The notes: generated by a model not told the origin, from the letters alone. A DNA stretch of 64,000 bases from Sodiomyces alkalinus F11 (GCF_003711515.1 NW_021167080.1:3850381-3914380), one strand, 5' to 3'. Shown: positions 46,737 through 59,247, numbered from the stretch's first letter. Numbers and translations are program-made.

Positions 46737-47799
46737 AGCGGCAGAATTTGGCCGGGGAATTCGGCACGGGTTTGATTTCGAATGCGATGCGCATAAACCC
46801 CGTGGTGAAGCTCAGTTACGCCGGGCGGGCTCACGAAGGGCGAAGGAAGATGCCTCTTCCTGGGGCGAATGCGAAAGTGAAGAGCCGATCCGACCTCTCC
46901 TGACAAGAAGCAGAGGTATCGGGCCGCGTGTGGAGAACGCTGTGGAGATACGGCAGAACTCGCGTGAGAGGTAGACAGAGACAAAGACCGATAGACAGTC
47001 CAACAAGAGAAGAGAAGACGGGACCAGCACAGGGGCTTTTCAGGCCGCGAGGCCCATGTCTCTGTCTCTCGTGTATCGCGTGGGTGGTCGATTCTTCTGA
47101 GTGTCGGTCGAGTCGTCCGGGGGAGGGCGGAAGAAAAAGAAGAAGCTAGAAAGGAAAGAAAAGAAGGAAAAGACGAGAAAAAAATAGAATGAAAAATAGA
47201 AGGAAAAAAGCTTGAGCAAGACCAAGTAAGAAGTAATGGATTGCTGGTAATGGAACTCCTGAAGGGTAGATCCAGGGGACTTCCTCAGACTAGTCTTCCT
47301 CGAAAAGTATGGTGGGAAAGTTGCACGTTGCTGAGTTCTTGGGCGCCGTATCCGTACAGTGGTATGGCGTCGTTGACGGTGCCGTTCCGTCCCCTCGGGC
47401 CTTAGGCTCCTCTTAAGGTCCTGCGACTCGGTCGAGTTCCAGGTCTTCTCTGTGCCAAGCAACAAGCAGCGGGTCAAAACAGTGAGACGCTCTGTTTTGG
47501 CCAGCCCTGAGGCGAGACAAACCAAACAGAAGATAAAATAAATAAATAAACGGTGAAGAGGCGGCGTTTGTTTGGTCTGAAATCACGGGATTCGATTTCT
47601 CGAAAGGGGATAGTGGGCAGATCAAGAGTAGAGCAGGGTGGAATATGTTAAGACTGGTCGATCGTAGCTTGTCGGTAATGCTGTTCGTTTGCTGGAGGAG
47701 GTATTCGAAGTAGATAAACGAAGAGACCCCCCAACACGCATCAGGGTGCGAGTTGAAAAGACTGGATAAAGGAGGGATAGATTGGTAAAAACAGAAGGT
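46737..47799. promoter_or_regulatory. Promoter side of the disordered-protein gene
   Basis: No gene seen. Minus-strand pyrimidine-rich tracts (about 46970-47210) fit a fungal 5' leader. The region ends at the terminal inverted repeat of the large transposon at 47800, about 1.06 kb upstream of the start codon. Confidence 0.45.
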
Positions 47800-47854
47800 G
47801 GTTGTAGATAAACTGATATTAAAGCCTGTGGCTAAGCTGATAGTTGGTGTGGGG
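47800..47854 (+). repeat. Left terminal inverted repeat of the large transposon
   Basis: Pairs with 59193-59247 in inverted orientation; mismatches are transitions only. A subterminal copy of its inner part (CTGATAGTTG(G/C)TGTGGGG) recurs about 40 bp further in, at 47877-47895. Confidence 0.87.
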
Positions 47855-47999
47855 CGAAGTGGGGCGGTATATTAACCTGATAGTTGCTGTGGGGTATGGC
47901 CTATACGGGTTATATAATATGCGTGTGTGCCTTAAATAAGTATTAGGCGTTAATAGAGGGGTAAATAGAGAGGGGTAATATAGCGAAGATAGTAATAAA

Positions 48000-50900
48000 T
48001 AGATAGAATAAGAGGAAACGATTAAGAAACGATTCGGAAATAGTTCTAGAGGATATTAAAATCTATTCGATATAGAGTATAATCCGCTATTCGACGATCG
48101 TGGTGAGCTTTAGGAGTTAGAGGATCTTCCTAAACTAAATATTCAGGAAGATAAATTTTATAATAATAGATTTCTTAAGAATAAGAATCTACGACTATAT
48201 CTCTATAGACTTAATCCTAATCGACGACCTAGTAATATTAATATCTAAAGGTATTAGATTCCGGAGGTATATATATTCTTTATTATCCTTTAAAGATATA
48301 ATTACTTACCTTAGTTAGATTCGCCCCGAAACTAATAATAAACTATTTCTTATCTCTATATCTACTTATAGTAATAGTAGACTTACGCTAGACTCTTAAT
48401 TTATAGAAGTCTATAAGATCCTATATATAATTAGGATACCCGAGTTTCCTTAAACATTAGAAAACGGCTTAGCTACTTTTATCTTAATAGATACTTTAAG
48501 TAACGATAAAAAAAAGGCACCTTAGAAAGTCGTAAGTTATTTTTATTCTTTTTATATATAGTCTTATTTTCTACTAATATACTCTTTTTTAGGTTTAGTA
48601 TAATATTACCCGGAAATATCTAGGTTTTTTAACTACGAGCGTAGTACTTAAAGATACTCCGGTTTACCGCTATATATATACGTGTTAAGGCGGTAAAGCT
48701 TATAAATATCTCCCACGATAAGAATTTTTTACTATTCCGTGGTAACTCCGTAACTATTAAGGAGAATTATTAGGCGAAGAGAGGAAGTAAAAGAATTTAC
48801 TATACGGAAAAGGGCGTTTAAGTAAGTAAAACGTATTAGGATATTTTAAGCTTAATACTAATATCGTTTTAAATAGGCTCGGGTATTAAAGGGAAGATTT
48901 AATCGAAAGATTATATATAGCGATTAGGAAGATATATATATTCTACGCGTAGATGCTAGCAGACTATATATAAGTATTATCTTTAGATACCTTATTTTAT
49001 CTAAACGCGTTCTTAATTAATTATAGTAACTTACGAACTTTAAATAATATTTTATAGTATATTAGTCTTAGATAATCGCCGATATAACGCGTCGCTATAT
49101 TAATACCGTGATTCTAATAAGTTTCTATTCTTATATAGACCTTATCCGATATACTTTTAATTCTACTATACACGGAATTCTCGCTAATCCGGATAAGACT
49201 TATTACTTTTTCGTGTCGAATCGTAGAAAACGAAAAATATATAGTAAGTCGATTCGGAAACGATTAGGAAATAATTAGGAAACGATTCGGAAATATTCAG
49301 AAATATTCAGAAATATTCAGAAATATTTAGAAACGATTAGGAAACGATTCGCGTAATATCTGCTAATATCTCTATATAAATAAAGTTTATATCTTAGGCA
49401 TTAGCGATATCTAACGATAAACCTATAATGTAGAACTTAGATTTTTTATTCTTTACGATTTTAAGATAACTCTATAGGTTATTATAATATCGTATAGAGT
49501 ATACGCTTACCCTTTAACACTACCTTTAAAAGCCCCCCCCTTTATAGTAAAAGATATTTTTAGAGTGCTCGCGAAGATTAATAACCCGAACCTAAAATTA
49601 AATATCTTTTTAAAGTCGAGCGAACTAAAAGAGTTTATCGCCGAATATAAAGGGAAAACTATTTTAGATATTTATACTAGTCTTACGAATTCCGACTATC
49701 TTCGATATATTCTTCGAAAGTAGTAGATTATCCTTTTCCCTTAAGGTAGTCGAAGTCTTACTTTAGGTCTTAAGTAGATAAAAGAAGCAAATAAATATAA
49801 ATATATAAGTGAATAACTAGTTATATCTATATATAGTTTCTAATATTATACTTTAGTATATCCAGCACTTATTCAAGACCTAATATAACTATATAGTAAT
49901 CTGCTTCTTTAAGGAATAAGCGAAAATATAGACTTTCCCGGATATAAAATCTTTTTTCGTCGATACTAACTATAAGTATATTAATAGTATAGAGTAGAAG
50001 GAAATTATTTAGGTATAGTATAGCTATAATTCGGAAAGAGGTTTATCACCGAATCGTTTCCGAATCGTTTCTAATAATATCTAGTACTCCTTTTAGTAAG
50101 GTGCTATATAAACTCGGAGATAGTAGATATGTATCTCTATATATTTTATTAGGTATTCCGGATCCTTAAAGATAAGTATAATATATAAGTTAAACAGAAA
50201 TATCTACACGGTATTAGTCTTCTTAGGGTGACCTTAGACTAAGCCTTATTAGCGATTTAAGGCTTTAATAGATACCTATAGTAAACGTTCCGCCTAACCG
50301 AAACTTAGGAAGACTAGGTATCTCGCTATATACGACTCTATATAATCTATTTCCGGAGAGGTATTAAGAGTATTCTAGGTAGTGATTAAGTAAGAGGTAA
50401 AGGCTTAGCCTATTATTTCTTAATAACTCTTTTAGAATACTAGACTTAAGAGGACTATAATAACCTTTATAATAAGATTACCCGTGAGTTTAGTCCAGAA
50501 ATATTTCGGAAACGATTCGGAAACGATTCGAAAAACTTATTTATCCTTTAAAGATAATACCTTAGTTCTATAATTAGGCGATATATAAGCGTCTCCTATA
50601 TATTACTATAGGATTCTATTAAGTAGCTTCGAATATTCTACTAAAGGATTAGGTATTAATTACTAATAACACTAATATAGTCGAGGTTATATATTAAGCC
50701 TTATATAAATAGACTAGACGATATATTTATATCCTTAAGGTTATCTAAGGGTAAGTTTTTTAGTAAGTATTATAAATCTATTCGCTAACCTTTATATATA
50801 TAAGAAGTACGACTAGATACTACTTATAATAGATTATAATACTTATTCCCTTTAAGTGCTTAGTTTATAGCGAGATACTAGAATAAGCGGCCGGTTTAAT

Positions 50901-52710
50901 ACTATACTTAGTCGGAGAAGTAAGTTCTATTCCTTTATAAATAATAAAAGAAAAGACACTAACCTTCCGCGGCTTTAGAGAGAAAACGTTCTTAGGTAGA
51001 TAGGGAAAGTAAAGATACTAATCGTAGTTAATTATAAAGCCGTGCTATAATAGGAAGCCGATCTATTTTAAGATTAGCTCTAGATCCTCCTAAGGACTTT
51101 AGGATCTTTAGTAGTAATAGCGGAGATTCGGATTCTCGAAATTCCTTAGTAAGGAGTATAAGGAGTATATTATTAAGCGGTATTCCTCCTAGACGCTCTC
51201 GAAGTTAGCGCCTAAATATACTAAATCTCTATTAGTAAGCTACTTAAGGTTAAGTTTATGCTTTATAAACCTTATTATTAATTAAAGAGTAAACGCTTAC
51301 TCTTAAGGAATATCGGCGCGAAATAGATCGAAAGGATCGTGAATCGGAAGCGCGGATTATAAGGGAAAGTGAAAAAGCCGATTAGCGTTTCTAACTAAAG
51401 ATAGCCAGGATTAAGCTAGAGAGAAAGCGGTTATATTATTTAGATTAGTAGAAATAAGTAGCGTAAGTGATATTAAGGAATACTTTAGTTATTAGAATCG
51501 TACTTTATTATTAATATAGTAAAATAATACTAAAAAGCTATTTTATGGTAAAAACAAAAACTCCTTATATACTAAATAAGTATTATATAGCTATAAAAAA
51601 AAGCTAGTAGCCCGGAAACGTTTCCTATATACTTATTTACTCCTTATCGTTAGGAGTAGAAATACGGGTTATCGTAACCCGATAGTTATAAGGGAGGGGG
51701 GGGCGGGAGTCGTGAACTCTATAGAATAGATTATTAATAAATAAGATATAATTTTTGGATAAGCTACGAATATACCGGAGACTTCTTCGCTATCGGCTAT
51801 ATTCTTATACCGATATTTAGCCTTGACCGAGTAAAAATAGTTATAGGAAAGGGGGGGGGTAATCTAGGAAATATTTCCCGTTAGTCTACGATACTATAAT
51901 AAGAAGTAAAGGTAATATACTACGGCCGATAAAGTTCTATTCTATATAAGCCTAGTAACGGGTCTTAGGACCCTAACTAAAAGTATCTTACTTTATACGA
52001 AGTATAGCTACCTAGGAAAGAAAATAGATTAGTAATAGTCCCTGAATTAATTCTGAATCGTTTCTTATATTTCCGTTATCGTCCTTCGGCTTCCGGAGGA
52101 ATAAATCTTTTATAATAGCTTTAGCTTTACGAGGAGTATTAAGAGGTGTGTTAACACTATAGGCTAAATCGTATATAGCCTAGTAATATTCTACGGCTTA
52201 AAGGTTATCACGAGAGCGTAAGGACCTAGAGGCGTTAGGAGCTATTTAGATATAATAGGTGTAGAGGATATACTTCTTTAACGCGCTGATAAAGGAGAAT
52301 TTCGACCGCTAAGTAGAAATAACTCGTTAGAATTAAGTAACTAATTTATAAAGATAGATTAACTTATATCAAAGTATATCTTATCGTTTACCTCGAGGAA
52401 ATAGTAGTATATCTCGCCTAATGCTATAAGAACCCTGCTAGCCTTCTAAGAGTATTAGTAATATATAAAGTAATATATTATATCCTAAACTTATATTATC
52501 GGTATCGTATTCAGGGAGCTTATCGAGATATTAGCCGCTATCTTCTTTAGCGGTATACTACTAGAACGTATATATCTTACGATAGTTTAAGGGTATATTA
52601 TTAAAACACTTAATATTAACCTTAGAAAAATAAAAGAGTAGTTAGTTTATACTAGAGAAATAGTTCGGAAACGTTTTAGAAACGTTTCCGAATCGTTTCT
52701 AGTAATAATC
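48000..52710. repeat. Dispersed GGAAACGATTC motif clusters inside the transposon
   Basis: The 11-mer GGAAACGATTC or close forms (GGAAATATTCAG, GAAACGATTAGG), and its complement GAATCGTTTCC, recur in clusters at about 48013-48040, 49249-49355, 50051-50078, 50499-50535, 51610-51625, 52043-52060 and 52663-52705. Both orientations occur, often two or more head to tail. They are confined to the TIR element. Confidence 0.75.
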
Positions 52711-52892
52711 TAAAAACGTACCTAATAGGTGTTAATACTTTAAAGGAGATAATATAAAAGAATTAAAATATAGTAGTGAATAAAGATAGTGATACTTAAA
52801 AAACACACTTTATAAAAAACTAAAGTGGTGATACTATAGGAAAATAATAAAGTGGTGCTGCCTAGGAAAAAGAGGGGAAAACACGTTAATGT

Positions 52893-52897
52893 GTTAC
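52893..52897. other. Target site duplication GTTAC (left)
   Basis: GTTAC immediately precedes the left LTR and recurs exactly at 59093-59097 after the right LTR: a perfect 5-bp duplication that fixes the insertion borders. Confidence 0.93.
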
Positions 52898-53180
52898 TGT
52901 CGCACGTCAAAAGGCACTTCAATGATTAACTTAGTAGAGCAGAAATCTCGTGTGTGTATATCGTGTCAAGTTATATCTAGGAGAGTCTCTTATACCCTTA
53001 ATTTAGGTGGTGAAGACTCTATTATAGGTACTATATTATTTAGATCCTATCCGGTCTTTTCCGGTATCTACCCTTATTATATCCTAATATCTAAAGTCCC
53101 CGATATTCGGAGCCCTTAGTTATAGAGTGGATCCCCCCTGGATCCCCTATAGACTATATCGTGGTCCTGCCCATATAACA
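52898..53180 (-). repeat. LTR of copia element 2 (left copy, element 3' LTR)
   Basis: 283 bp beginning TGTCG; same length as the copy at 58810-59092 and nearly identical, differences being C/T and G/A. Its far end has decayed to TAACA from an original CGACA. Confidence 0.95.
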
Positions 53181-53190
53181 CACCCCCTTA
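53181..53190 (-). other. Polypurine tract of copia element 2
   Basis: The plus strand reads CACCCCCTTA just inside the left LTR, i.e. TAAGGGGGTG on the element's sense strand. Element 1 has a similar tract in the same place. Confidence 0.78.
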
Positions 53191-53399
53191 GTTAAGGTGG
53201 GTCTTCCCAGGTCAACTGACTAATTAGAGGCTTCGGTTTAAACTAAACGCCCTTAACGTTTCTATCATAAAATTAACAGTTAAGGGAAAACGCCCTCGTA
53301 AAAGGGATCTAAATCCGCTCTATTTAACCGTTTAATTTAATTCTATCTTAATTAGTTCCTCTATCCTGATTAGCCGGATCTAATTAATTAGATCTATAT

Positions 53400-56300
53400 C
53401 CATCGGATCTGCCACGCCATCGGGGGCCTTTGTTATAGCCGCTTTAGCGCGTTTAATCTCTTCGTGTAGTCGTTTAGACTACTCGATACGACCCTTTTAA
53501 TTAGTTAAATTAAGCTATTGCTATAGTCTTTTAATCCCCGCCTCTGGTAGTGCTTTCGTTAATCCGTCCGCGATTATCTCCTTCGTGTTAACGTACATAA
53601 CCTTAAAGAGACCTTATTATACTAACTAGCGCGCCTACTAGTTATATATATCGATATATCGTAGCCTTATCCGCAGGCGTTATGCCTTCTTACTAACGAG
53701 GTTAATAGTCTATTAATTATCGTAGTATAGCTATAGCTATTATTAGTCTAGCCGAAGCTCTAAATCCCTTAATATCCGGCTAACGAATAACGTCTCTTTA
53801 GCGGCCTCTATAAGAGCGAGTAGTTCCGATTCTATTAACGACGTCATAACCGTCGGTTATTTACCCGCTTTTTAGTTAATAATACCGCCAAAAAGCTTTA
53901 TCGTATATCCTTACGGACTCTTACGGTCTAGATTATCACTAAAGGACGCGTCGCTTACTATTAGGAAGAGCCTATCCCCGCCGAATTCCAGGTAGTAGTA
54001 TCTTATATAGTATAGGAATAGCAGTACTTATTAAGCCCTTTTAAGGTGGTTAGAGGAGGGGTTAACGTTATATTAGGAAAGCTTCGAGTAGGCGAACGCG
54101 ATATCGGGTCTTATCATGATAGCGGCATATAGGATAGAACCGATTATTCCCTAATACTAATAGACCTCGGGAATCGACGCGCGGGTACCGTCTCGGGGTA
54201 TTACCGGCTCCGTAGATAATAGGACCTTTAGTGGTTTTCGGCAGAGTATATCTACGCAGTATTTAACCGCGATCTTCTCTACGTAGGAGGACTATAATAG
54301 CTATAACCTACGGGTGGCTCTATCCCTTAGGACCTTAATTCCTAGGAACTAACGGATTTCTTCGCCTCCTAATAACCTATAGCTTCGCTTAAAGGCAGCC
54401 TTAAGGTTATCGGCGTCCGTCTTACGGTCTCTATAGTATATAAGTCCAATATCGTTAACGTAGAAAAATAGGATTAAACCATCGCGGATTATAATATAGG
54501 AGTTATTAGGGACGGCTATAAAGCCTATCCTCTATAGCGTACCGCTGAATTCCTCTTATTATAGTAGTAGCGATACCCTTAAATCGAAGAGGGCTTTCCG
54601 TAGCAGCAGGACCTTACCTAGTACTTCGTAGCCTTACGGTATCTTTATAAACACCTCTTCTTTAAGTCTAGCGTTAATAAACGCGTTAATGGTATCGAAC
54701 TGCCTTATCTCTAGGTTAAATCGGGCGGCGATCGCTATTAGTATACGGAAGGACCGCGAGGCTAGCGTTACGGCGTAGTTATCTTTAGTCTCTAACCGTT
54801 TTTATTAATCCCCTCGGATTATAAGGCATACCTTATACTTAAGGAGGGTGCCCTCCTTATTAAATTTATAGGTGTATACCTATCTATAGGCGAGGACTTA
54901 TTACTTATTAGCCCAATTACCACTTACCTCCTGCTAGTAGCCTATCTATCGGTGCCCCTTAAGGTATTCCCCCTCGGCCTATAACCACCGCTCCTATAAT
55001 GGATAAAGGCGTATATCGCGGTAGTAGTTTAGTAGAGGCGGGAGATCCTTATAGATTATATACGATAGCGATAGCGGCTAGGAGATATAAGGGGAATCTA
55101 TAGCACCGATATCGTTTTCGTTAATAGTTTGCTTCCTTATACGTGTAGAGTTATAAGTCCTACTAGCGTTAAAAAACGCCTTCTAGGCGTTATCGTTCTA
55201 GACCTTCTCGGTCGTGTATAGACTTACGATAGTTCTCGCGATAGATAGGCGCGCGGCCGATAGGAGTATAGCCGACGGGCATCCCCTAAGGGCACCTATA
55301 GCTATCCGTTACTGGTTATCGTGTTCTTCTACCTTAGCGCCCCTAACCACCGCTAACACTATAAGGAACGCGCGCGCGGGATCTTTAGGGGATATTAAAG
55401 GCGTGGGAAACGGTTTAAACCTCGTAATAGTAAACTGTGAAGTGTCCGTAGTAATAGCGGTGGCCTCTCCCGTAGTAATAGCGGTAGCGTCGGAGTTACG
55501 AGATTCTAAATCTATAGCCTAGTTATTAGGCTATAGATTTAGAACCTTATCTATAGTAATAGTAGTAGCCTCTTTTATAGTAATAGCAATAGCCTTGCCT
55601 TTATCCATAGTAATAACGGTAGCGTCGCCTTTACCCGTAGTAATAGCGGTAGTATAGTCTTCTCCTATAGTAATAGCAGTATCCGTAGTAATAGCGGTGC
55701 CCGTAGTAATAGCGGTGTAGTCTATAGTAATAGTAGTGGCCTCTCTTATAGTAATAGCGACGGCCTTACTTTTATCTATAGTAATAGCGGTAGCGTAAAA
55801 GTCTTCCGACTTAAGATCTAATACGTCTATAGTTATACCCCTTAATAGCAGCTATTCATGGTCGTGGTATAGGTAATATGGATAGATTATAGGCGTTCCC
55901 TAATTTCCTTAGCGGAAGCTATAGCTTATAGTGTTTTAATTCTACCGTTAAATATCTTATCTTCGTTAAAGACTTCGTCTCTCGTGGTAATAATATCTAT
56001 TAGGTATAGCAGCTAAATACAGAAGCTATTCGAGGATTAGTATCCGATATAATAGCCGATCTATACCTTCGGTTCTAGCCTTTATAGACGGTTCCTTTTA
56101 GCTTAGGTATCGCGCGTTTTTATAAAGGCTTTATAGCCGTAAGCTCGTAGGTGCATAAGGTTAGGTTAACGGCCGCGTAGGCCTTCGTATAGTGTCTTCT
56201 AGTCGTTAATATATCGTGGTGTTCTATTATATAAATACATAGCAGTCTTAAAGATCTTAGACTAGATAGATATAGGCAGATTAGCTCTAATCCTTATAGC

Positions 56301-58410
56301 CCTCGCCCTTCTCTTAACGATACCTTTAGTCCGTTCTGCCACGCCGTTCTAATCCTATAAATATAGTGCCGACGGCTAGCCTTCTACCCCCTTAGCAGCG
56401 AGGAAAGCAACGACTTCTGGGTGCTAAAATATCTTAGAATTAGCCCGTAGAACGCGTAGCCTAATGTCGAATTAGGTCTTAAGCAGGGTAAAAACGTCCT
56501 TTAGAGCGTGCAGGATAGAGTCTTAGTCTCTTTTCTATACGTAGTAATCCTACATATAACCTATATACACGTCTATAACGAATATAATAGACTTATACTA
56601 TCCGCCCGCTAACTACTCCGCCTCTTCTAGATCGTGAAAATTAATAGCTAGGGCCTCTCCGGGCTTTAACGGGTAAAGAGATAGTATCCGCCGGATCTAT
56701 ATAGGTATTTACAACTATCCACACGTGTTATAGTCCGTTATACGTGGTCCCTTTATTCTTACCCCCTAAATAGCGTTAACGATCTTTATAAGAGTATCGG
56801 TACTATAATAGCCGAGGCGTTTATACTACCGTTATACCGTGGTTTTCTGCGGTTACCGCGGTTATCGTGATCTTCTATACGGGTTATCGCGGGGGTGCCT
56901 TACCGAGACCGCGAACGCGGTAGCGGCCGTGGCTTCCACGCACTCGATTATATACTAGCCGTGGATATTTAGTAGCTTATAAATAGGCTAGTTATCGGCG
57001 GAGCTAATAATAGTATTTTTTATAGTATCCTAGCGGTAACCTTATAGGCGTAGCTAGCGTTCCGAGATGATATTAATAACGAATTCCTGATAGTATACGA
57101 CGTTACGGAGGCGTAATAGCCTCTTTATACCCGTTAGGGATTACACACGTAGCTTAACGTCTCCGTATCCGAGGATAAGAGCCTTATAAGTACCCACCTA
57201 AAGTGTTAATAAATTAACTGTGGGTAATCTAACGGCCGTAAAACGGCCTCGATTATTAAAAATATAGATTAACGATCCTAAGTCTAGGATCGCGTAGTAT
57301 AATAGCGCTCTGGCTTAGTTAATAGAAAGGGATATCCCCTATTCTTATTATAATCTTAATAGTATCGTCGTACGATAACACGCTACCCCTTAGGTTAGGG
57401 GGGCTCTTAGTCTCCCCGTCGCGGTAACGGATAGGTCTTTATAAACTATAGTAGGCGGCGGTAGTATAGGTGTTTTCGTATATCTTATAGGGCCTCCTTA
57501 TTACGGGAGGGATAGCCTTTAAGGACGTATCACTATAAGGACGCTTTTTATTATCTTTATTATTAGTAGTAATAGTATCCTTAGTATCGGGGAGGTTCTT
57601 AAGGGTATTAAAGGTGCCTCTCCTAACTCTAGGCTTTATAGCGGAGGATTATAGGCTCTTTATATTACTAAGAACCGCCCTTAGAGCCTTTACGAAGTCG
57701 TTAATCGTTAGTTCGTTTTCCGTAATCTTATCGTAGTTATTTACTAGGTAGTTATTACTCTATTCCTAGGTAATAGGTCTAATAGCTTTTAACGCGTTTT
57801 CTGCTTAACGGTCCGCGCTTAATAGCTCTAAAACGCCTATATATTTATAGTGTATTATCGCTATTTTCCAGCTTATTACCCAGGCGTCTATATCCTTAGG
57901 TATAGCCTTTATAGGCGTAGTGTATTATCGGTATAGGACTAGGGCTTCCTTATAGAGGTCTATAGGTATCGGTCCTGCGTGCGCGTGTAGGAGAGTAATC
58001 CAGGCCCGCGGGTTATTTACGGTGTTATCCTATAGCTAGGCGAGGAGGTTATATAACGTGGTATATATAGTCCCTTCGATATAGGAGCGTGCCTTATTAA
58101 ACTCTTTCTGCTACACGTTGTAGTCTACCTTTTCCTCGCGGTATATACGGCGATCTTATAGGTAGCGCGTACGCCCCTTTTTAGAGAGGTCGTTAATAGA
58201 CGTGGGCGTCCTAGTCGTTAGTTTTTTCGTTATAGCCGTAGCCTTCCGGCGAGCGGCCGTCTTCCTCTTACCGGCGGCCGTGGCCGCTATAATAGCGGCC
58301 GTAACGGTGGCGTCTATAGTATCCGTGGCCTTATCGCCCTTTAGCGTAATAGTGGAAGACGGAGTAGCCGTGACGGTAGTAGCCGTGGCCTCCTCCGTAT
58401 TAGGGTCCAT
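53400..58410 (-). pseudogene. Decayed gag-pol of copia element 2
   Basis: The gag frame opens at 58410 with an intact ATG (MDPNTEEATATTVTATPSST) and stays open for 84 codons, a Thr/Ala/Lys-rich start. Integrase should lie at about 56000-57200, but I cannot give its motif positions safely. Reverse transcriptase spans about 54000-54900, RNase H about 53600-53900, and the frame ends near 53400. Between integrase and RT (55430-55800) the linker contains a minisatellite coding for Thr/Ile/Ala-type repeats. Many TAG/TAA stops interrupt all parts after gag. Confidence 0.9.
55436..55800 (-). repeat. Minisatellite in the copia element 2 pol linker
   Basis: The 15-mer GTAGTAATAGCGGTA or TATAGTAATAGCAGTA recurs about 14 times with spacers of 0-50 bp. 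It is in the inter-domain linker of pol, between the integrase and reverse transcriptase regions. Confidence 0.8.
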
Positions 58411-58796
58411 GGCGAGGGCTTTATATTTACGAATATTAGGGGGTATAGGTATAGAGAGGAGATAGGCGTTAGCCTCCTTATCGCTTAGCTTTAGATTAAG
58501 GTAGTTATCCTAGTAGGAGGCCGATTTACCGCGTACGGCGCGCTCCTAAACTACCTAATCCCTTTAGTTAATAAGGGTAATAGCGGCCGCCTTTTATTCG
58601 GCGTTAGATACGTTAAAAGATATCCTTATTAGATTATCGTTTATCGGTTAATTAATTAATAAGTAGGTTAATTAGTCTCTTAATTACTCTAATTAGGTTG
58701 ATAGTAGTTATTTAAGAGTGCTTATATAGACGTGATTACTTCTTTATAGTAGAATAGGGGTAGCCTTATTAATATCTATCGTTTAGGCGTTATAAA

Positions 58797-58809
58797 CCGG
58801 GCTTATAAC
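58797..58809 (-). other. Primer-binding site of copia element 2 (initiator tRNA-Met half type)
   Basis: Abutting the right LTR the minus strand reads GTTATAAGCCCGG. Apart from one G-to-A transition this is the complement of the initiator tRNA-Met anticodon arm (GGGCUCAUAAC), the half-tRNA primer known from copia and Ty5. Confidence 0.78.
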
Positions 58810-59092
58810 TATCGCACGTTAAAAGGCACTTTAATAATTAACTTAGTAGAGTAGAAATCTCGTGTATATATATCGTGTTAAGTTATATCTAGGAGAGTCT
58901 TTTATACCCTTAATTTAGGTGGTGAAGACTCTATTATAGGTACTATATCATTTAGATCCTATCCGGTCTTTTCCAGTATCCACCCTTATTATATCCTGAT
59001 ACCTAAAGTCCCCGATATCCGGAGCCCTTAGTCATGGAGTGGATCCCCCCTAGATCCCCTATGGACCATATCGTGGTCCTGCCCATACGATA
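58810..59092 (-). repeat. LTR of copia element 2 (right copy, element 5' LTR)
   Basis: 283 bp, direct repeat of 52898-53180. The start has decayed from TGTCG to TATCG and the end from CGACA to CGATA. Followed directly by the GTTAC duplication. Confidence 0.95.
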
Positions 59093-59192
59093 GTTACGAC
59101 ACGACTCGTAAAGGAAGGAGAAATATTTCCCTAGCTTAACTAATTAGAAAGCAGACCTATAGTAAGCCTTAGCTTAACTTTTCCTAGCCACC

Positions 59193-59247
59193 CCCTATAC
59201 TAACTATTAGCTTAGCCACAGGCTTTAATATCAGTTTACCTGTAGTC
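59193..59247 (-). repeat. Right terminal inverted repeat of the large transposon
   Basis: Inverted copy of 47800-47854. It lies about 95 bp outside the right end of copia element 2's duplication, showing that the copia element entered near the right end of the TIR element. Confidence 0.87.

Larger units (their letters stand above)
52898..59092 (-). mobile_element. RIP-eroded Ty1/copia LTR retrotransposon (element 2), nested
   Basis: A 6.2-kb element with two 283-bp LTRs (52898-53180, 58810-59092), a perfect GTTAC target duplication, a primer-binding site (58797-58809) and a polypurine tract (53181-53190). All show that it is transcribed on the minus strand. The minus-strand translation gives, in element order, a gag start (ATG at 58410), reverse transcriptase (YVNDI near 54455 where the active site would be YVDD; FLGI near 54350), RNase H (ESELLALIEAAKETLFVSRI near 53790-53850) and the pol end (EIIADGLTKALPEAG near 53550-53590). 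Stops replace Trp and Gln codons, and the second active-site-type residue of the RT box is Asn rather than Asp. Inactive. It belongs to a different family from element 1, as the LTRs are unrelated in length and sequence. Confidence 0.95.
47800..59247. mobile_element. Large RIP-eroded TIR transposon, interrupted by a copia element
   Basis: The first 55 bp (47800-47854) and the reverse complement of the last 55 bp (59193-59247) match throughout. All differences are C/T or G/A transitions, as RIP would cause. The shared core is TAAACTGATATTAAAGCCTG followed by TGGCTAAGCT. A copia element (52898-59092) with its own target duplication sits inside, so the original element was about 5.25 kb, with only about 150 bp to the right of the insertion. 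The interior is AT-rich and stop-ridden. Plus-strand fragments near 50310-50470 (DWVSRYIRLYIIYF, GKGLAYYFLI) look protein-like, but I recognise no transposase. I could not settle a target duplication; TA is possible for a shorter TIR. Superfamily unknown. Confidence 0.8.

Noticed and set aside
48000..52700. Starship captain-type (DUF3435) tyrosine recombinase in the TIR element
   Set aside because: I compared the plus-strand fragments with the general pattern of that family and found no convincing match; the presence of inverted termini also argues against it.
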